From contig JANEZZ010000404.1 of NCBI GenBank assembly GCA_026122225.1, positions 1,736,001 to 1,800,000 of the forward strand: a stretch of 64,000 nt of DNA, written 5' to 3'. The translations under genes were made by a program, and so were the position numbers. Source of the stretch: Heloderma charlesbogerti. Taxonomy: Eukaryota > Chordata > Lepidosauria > Squamata > Helodermatidae. Below the pieces are notes generated by a model. The model searched no databases, was not told the origin of the DNA, and saw only the letters and a list, made by a program, of their open reading frames with translations. The first letter of the stretch is position 1. Every line of letters starts with the position of its first letter. Shown one piece after another: positions 59,823 through 64,000 of the stretch.

Positions 59823-62342
59823 TGTTTTTTTCTTGGTTGTTTACAATGGGGAGACCTGAGGCTGTGAGAGAGTTGTTTGTCACCCCAATTAGCTTGTGGT
59901 CAAGGTGAGGTTTGACCAGGGGTTGTCTTGGCTGGCAGCTCTGTCTTCTGGGAGTTGCAGATGGTATTCTGGACTAGATGGGCCCTTGGTCAGATTGACA
60001 TGGCAGTTCTTGTACGTGGGGAAAAATTATTGGCCACCTATCACTGAATGCATATTAAACTGTGGCCTCTTGATCCAATTCCTCCATTTTCTGTTCTTCT
60101 AGCACTACATGGCCCTCTGGCTCATGTCACTACCCAGCTGTTAACAGAATGCTGAAGTTTTTTTAGGGAACAACAACAGCAACAAGGATACCCACTGCTT
60201 AGCTCATAATTTATGATTCCCAATTACTAGTTAATTTCTGCTACAAATTATCTCAGATTAAAATAGTTTCTATTTAGAAATGAACAACAGTGAAAAATCA
60301 AACCCCAGAGATTTGTCTTCTGTTTTTAATAAAAAAAATGTCTCTTATTTGATTGGTATACCTGTCATTTAGGATGCTTGCTCCTTCATCATAAAAATGA
60401 AGTGCTGGAATCCTACCATGCTGGGAAGGCTCGACAGCCTTATGTTAATATGTGCTTTTAATTAGCTTTTTTGTATACAAGTAAAAACCGAACAGTCCCA
60501 GGAGGAAGAAGATCTGATATGGTTTTATTTAAGGGCATAGAGCTTTTTTCAATATTTTCTTTTTATTGAAGGCGGCAAGCTTCAGTCAGTTTACATTTGC
60601 CCATTTCTCTTTACAAGGATTTTTTTTTTTCCTTGCCTCAGAAGCTTCCTGTCAGAGAGGACTCTGAAACTTGCCTGTTCTTTACTGCTCCACACTGTGG
60701 AGACAGTGGGCTGACTTGGCCGGATTCGAAAGTTGAGGGCCCTTGGCAAGCCTCTGCTCCCACCACAGTTTTCACCCATCAGGAGCTAAGAAATGAAAAT
60801 GAATTTAATTGGTAGTGGCCAATTTCAGTTACTGGGGCTGTGAGTTAAGGATACACCTTGTTTATTTGCAGGGCTGCGGGGACTATTTTGGTTTTGATGT
60901 GTTATCTTAACAGGTTATGAAAAAGAACAGGTTATGAAAAAGAAAATGATTAAATATGGCCTCCTGACAGAGTGGTAGCTAACATTACATGCAATTTTAC
61001 ACTCCTTTAATTATCTCAAAAAGGTACCTGATTTGAGATTTGGCTAATATGGATATTTCTTCAACTTACACCTGCTATTTAACCAATGAACAGTGCAATC
61101 CTATACATATACTATATATAATATACTCAGAAGTAAGTCCCATTAAGTTTGAATGAGGCTTACACCCAGGTCACTGCCCATAGGATTGTAGCCTAACTGA
61201 AAGACAGCTAAAAAAATTCCTGGATCAGTTGGTAGCCCTTCGTTTGGGAGTAGTTACCTGTTGTCTGGAGCATAAGAGGACTCAATTGCGTCAAAACAGG
61301 CCATGCAGGACTTGGAAGCCGCAGCCTTAGAATCTATCTTCTGATGCAGAACCACCACTTCAGAAAATGTGAAGTGTGCCTATTTATAGAGCACTGTAAT
61401 GCATTTTACAGAGTAACATAAGGAAAGAAGATGGGAGGCCTACCCCATGGAGTGTACACTCTAAATTCGGATTTGTTGTTCTTGTTGGTATTATCATTTA
61501 TATACTGCCTTATTTGCTAAAAAGCCATCAAGGCGGTGTAAAACAATTTAAAACAATAAAACCTTAACAATAAAAAAGAGCATAAAAACAGTAAAACATT
61601 AAAATTACATAATTTAAAAGGCTAAATTAAAGATGTGTCATCACAAATAGTGATGGAAGCAACAGAAGCAGGGAGGGAAAAGAGTGGTGAGGGGAAAGAG
61701 GGGTGAATGTGAACCTAGGTGGTGGTAGCTGTGTGTATTTGAGTTTTGTTTCAGTTTCGTGGTGGGGTGGGGTGGGGTGAGGACTAAGGTGGTTAACTTA
61801 AAGGCTTTATGTGGAAATGTGGATTTCTTACCTGACATTTGTACTATACATCTACACCTGGTGTGTACTTTTAAAATCCTCCTTACCACTCTGCAGTTGT
61901 TAAGGACCAAATTGCCCAGGGAGCTCATGCCAAGGCCACTTGAATGCCTATATGGGCTCTTAATTGACTCCTAATTGGTTTAACTTACTGGTAAAGAAAT
62001 AGTTCTCATCAGCATCTGGTAATAAACAGGGGGTGCTATCATGCCTTAACATATGAGCTTTAAAAGGGTATTTGGCTGGACACTGGTGGGGCAGGTACTG
62101 GACTAGGTAGACTTTTATCTAATCCAAAAGCTATTTACTGTGTGTGTGTTTTAGTATGTCTGTATTTTAACTTTATGCTCGTTTTTTTATATTGTTGTAA
62201 ACCATCTAAGAATCAATTTTTATGAAGAGCAGAGTATAAATGATTTTAAATAAATAAATATGATACTTGATCTGTTGGGTACTAGTGGGTTGTGTCACCC
62301 ATATTTTCTGTGACTTGCAGCAGTCATGTGTTTTGAGCATGA

Positions 62343-62528
<186 letters not shown>

Positions 62529-62831
62529 TAAGTGGCAATCGGAAGATATTTCAAACCTTCCTCTGCCGTTTCATCTTCTCGGTATAACCGTCTTTTTATC
62601 TAAGCCTTGGTGAGGCTGTCAAGGTGCTGAGGATAAATATAGAGCTCTCTGTGCTAGAGTTCTCCTGCAAAATTAAAGAGACTGAAAATGGATTTTTCAG
62701 GAGAAAATGTTGATATTTTGAAAACGTGACCACTTTGGCGCTGTAAATTTTAAAATTAATTTTAGGGGAGTTTGCAATAAAATAGGAGCAGCCATGAAAA
62801 TGAGAGGTGTGTTTGCACAGCCCTCACTTCT

Positions 62832-62867
<36 letters not shown>

Positions 62868-62868
62868 T
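62832..62868. repeat. (TTTC)n microsatellite
   Basis: About nine TTTC units in the second visible intron. Confidence 0.95.
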
Positions 62869-62984
62869 CCATTTTTGTTTAAAATAAAATGGCTAAACCC
62901 AAAAGTAATACAATTGTAGCTAACCTGAGGTTGACAATGACCTCAGATTGAATAACCTGAGATTCCTGAGGTTCAGCCGGTTCA

Positions 62985-63203
62985 GATTCCAGTTGAACTT
63001 CAGGAAAAACTTCCTGACAGAGCAATATGGCAACAGAACCGATTACCTAGGGAGGTGGTGGGCTCTCCCACACTGGAGGCATTCAAGATGAGGCTGGACA
63101 GCCACCTGTCAGGGATGCTTTGACTTGGATTCCTGCACTGAGCAGGGGGTTGGACTCGATGGTCTTATAGGCCCCTTCCAACCCTACTATTCTATGATTC
63201 TAT
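62985..63203 (+). mobile_element. CR1 3' end
   Basis: It reads from TTCAGGAAAAACTTCCTGAC to CCCTACTATTCTATGATTCTATG, the canonical CR1 3' UTR and octamer end, in the same orientation as MEGF11. Confidence 0.92.
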
Positions 63204-64000
63204 GTGACATGATTCACACATGTGCATACATCACTCAGTTTCTTTACAAATCAAGTGGACGCTCTGGATGACTGCAGCTGACAGTGTGAATCATGGGCTC
63301 CAAAGAAAACCATTGTGTTTTGGGGTAATATCATTTGATACTGCAGTCATCTGAATGGTGAACATTCATTTATGAATCAGTTCTGAGATAAAACAGACTA
63401 GGAAGGGTGTTATGTAATTATTCATAATTAAGTCTACTGTTCTGACTAAAAGTGTTGTCAGGGTTGTGTTTATTAACATGGAACTGGTACTGGCCACAGG
63501 CTGAGAATAAGGTAGAGGGATGTTTTGTTTTGCTTTTTAAAAACATTCTTCTAGTCCTTAGGCTACAAAGCCTGAGGATGTCTGTGAAGATCTTGGAAGC
63601 TGGAAGGTGGTACATATGAGCAATCAGAGTTTCCAGGGTTGGGTGTACAGTTCTCATGACTAGCAGAAGTAGAATAAAATATTCAAATTGGAAGAATGCA
63701 TGCAGATTGCAGAATTCTGAGCACAGAATTTAGAAGGGTGGTTACTGGAACAGCACTATACAGCACTGGCAAGGGTGATGATAAAGTGATATTAATAAAA
63801 ATATTCTTCAAAAGTATATCATTAGTATGACTTCATGGACCAGTTAATATCATCTGCTATGGGTAGCTGCTATTTCTCATATTCTGGTTCCTACATCATA
63901 GCAAAAGTAATATTTTTAACTGAAAACCACACGGGTTGGACAGATAACATGGTTCCTTCTGACACCAATGCCATGGTATCTAGCCAATTAGTTGGGACTC

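Overview
The window is vertebrate genomic DNA, most likely from a squamate reptile (lizard or snake). Coding sequence is sparse and split by GT-AG introns. The repeat content is saurian: CR1 LINEs with the ATTCTATG-type 3' end, L2-like LINEs, and a tRNA-derived SINE of the Sauria type whose tail resembles Bov-B. There are no bacterial-style operons, CRISPR arrays or free-standing RNA genes.

The only host gene I can support is the 5' coding end of MEGF11 (multiple EGF-like domains 11) on the + strand. One exon (about 57266-57389) carries the start codon, a signal peptide and the first mature residues. A second exon (62426-62527) encodes the first half of the EMI domain. The two join in phase across a 5.0 kb intron, and the gene continues past the right edge. 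No non-coding first exon could be identified, so positions 1-57265 are either upstream DNA or part of the first MEGF11 intron.

Layout: 0.3-1.24 kb, tandem 241-268 bp repeat; 6.3 kb, solo LTR with a 5-bp target duplication; 7.4-10.5 kb, old CR1-like LINE with younger insertions; 12.3 kb, Harbinger-like MITE; 15.3-17.0 kb, tRNA-SINE split by a 1.41 kb Harbinger-like element; 18.2-19.1 kb, CR1 3' end and a hAT MITE; 19.8-23.0 kb, second old CR1-like LINE with nested L2 and MITE; 23.5-26.8 kb, CR1 with most of ORF1-ORF2; 27.2 and 47.2 kb, a 430 bp dispersed repeat; 30.4 kb, MITE inside a SINE; 34.7-37.9 kb, L2 remnants and a Tc1-derived element with a giant palindrome; 38.0 kb, fourth MITE copy; 43.5 and 46.5 kb, LTRs; 49.6-50.7 kb, Tc1 element with transposase relic; 52.3 and 53.2 kb, two Sauria-type SINEs; 54.2-55.4 kb, hAT element holding two further MITEs; 57.3-62.5 kb, MEGF11 exons.

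The transposons do not act together. They record successive waves of insertion, and several nested insertions are clean enough to infer the empty target site and the target-site duplication length. The most unusual object is the Tc1-derived element at 36653-37884. Its core is a roughly 270 bp nearly spacerless palindrome built from smaller palindromes, followed by a retained transposase C-terminus. All coordinates and repeat calls come from reading by eye; family names were not checked against a repeat library.
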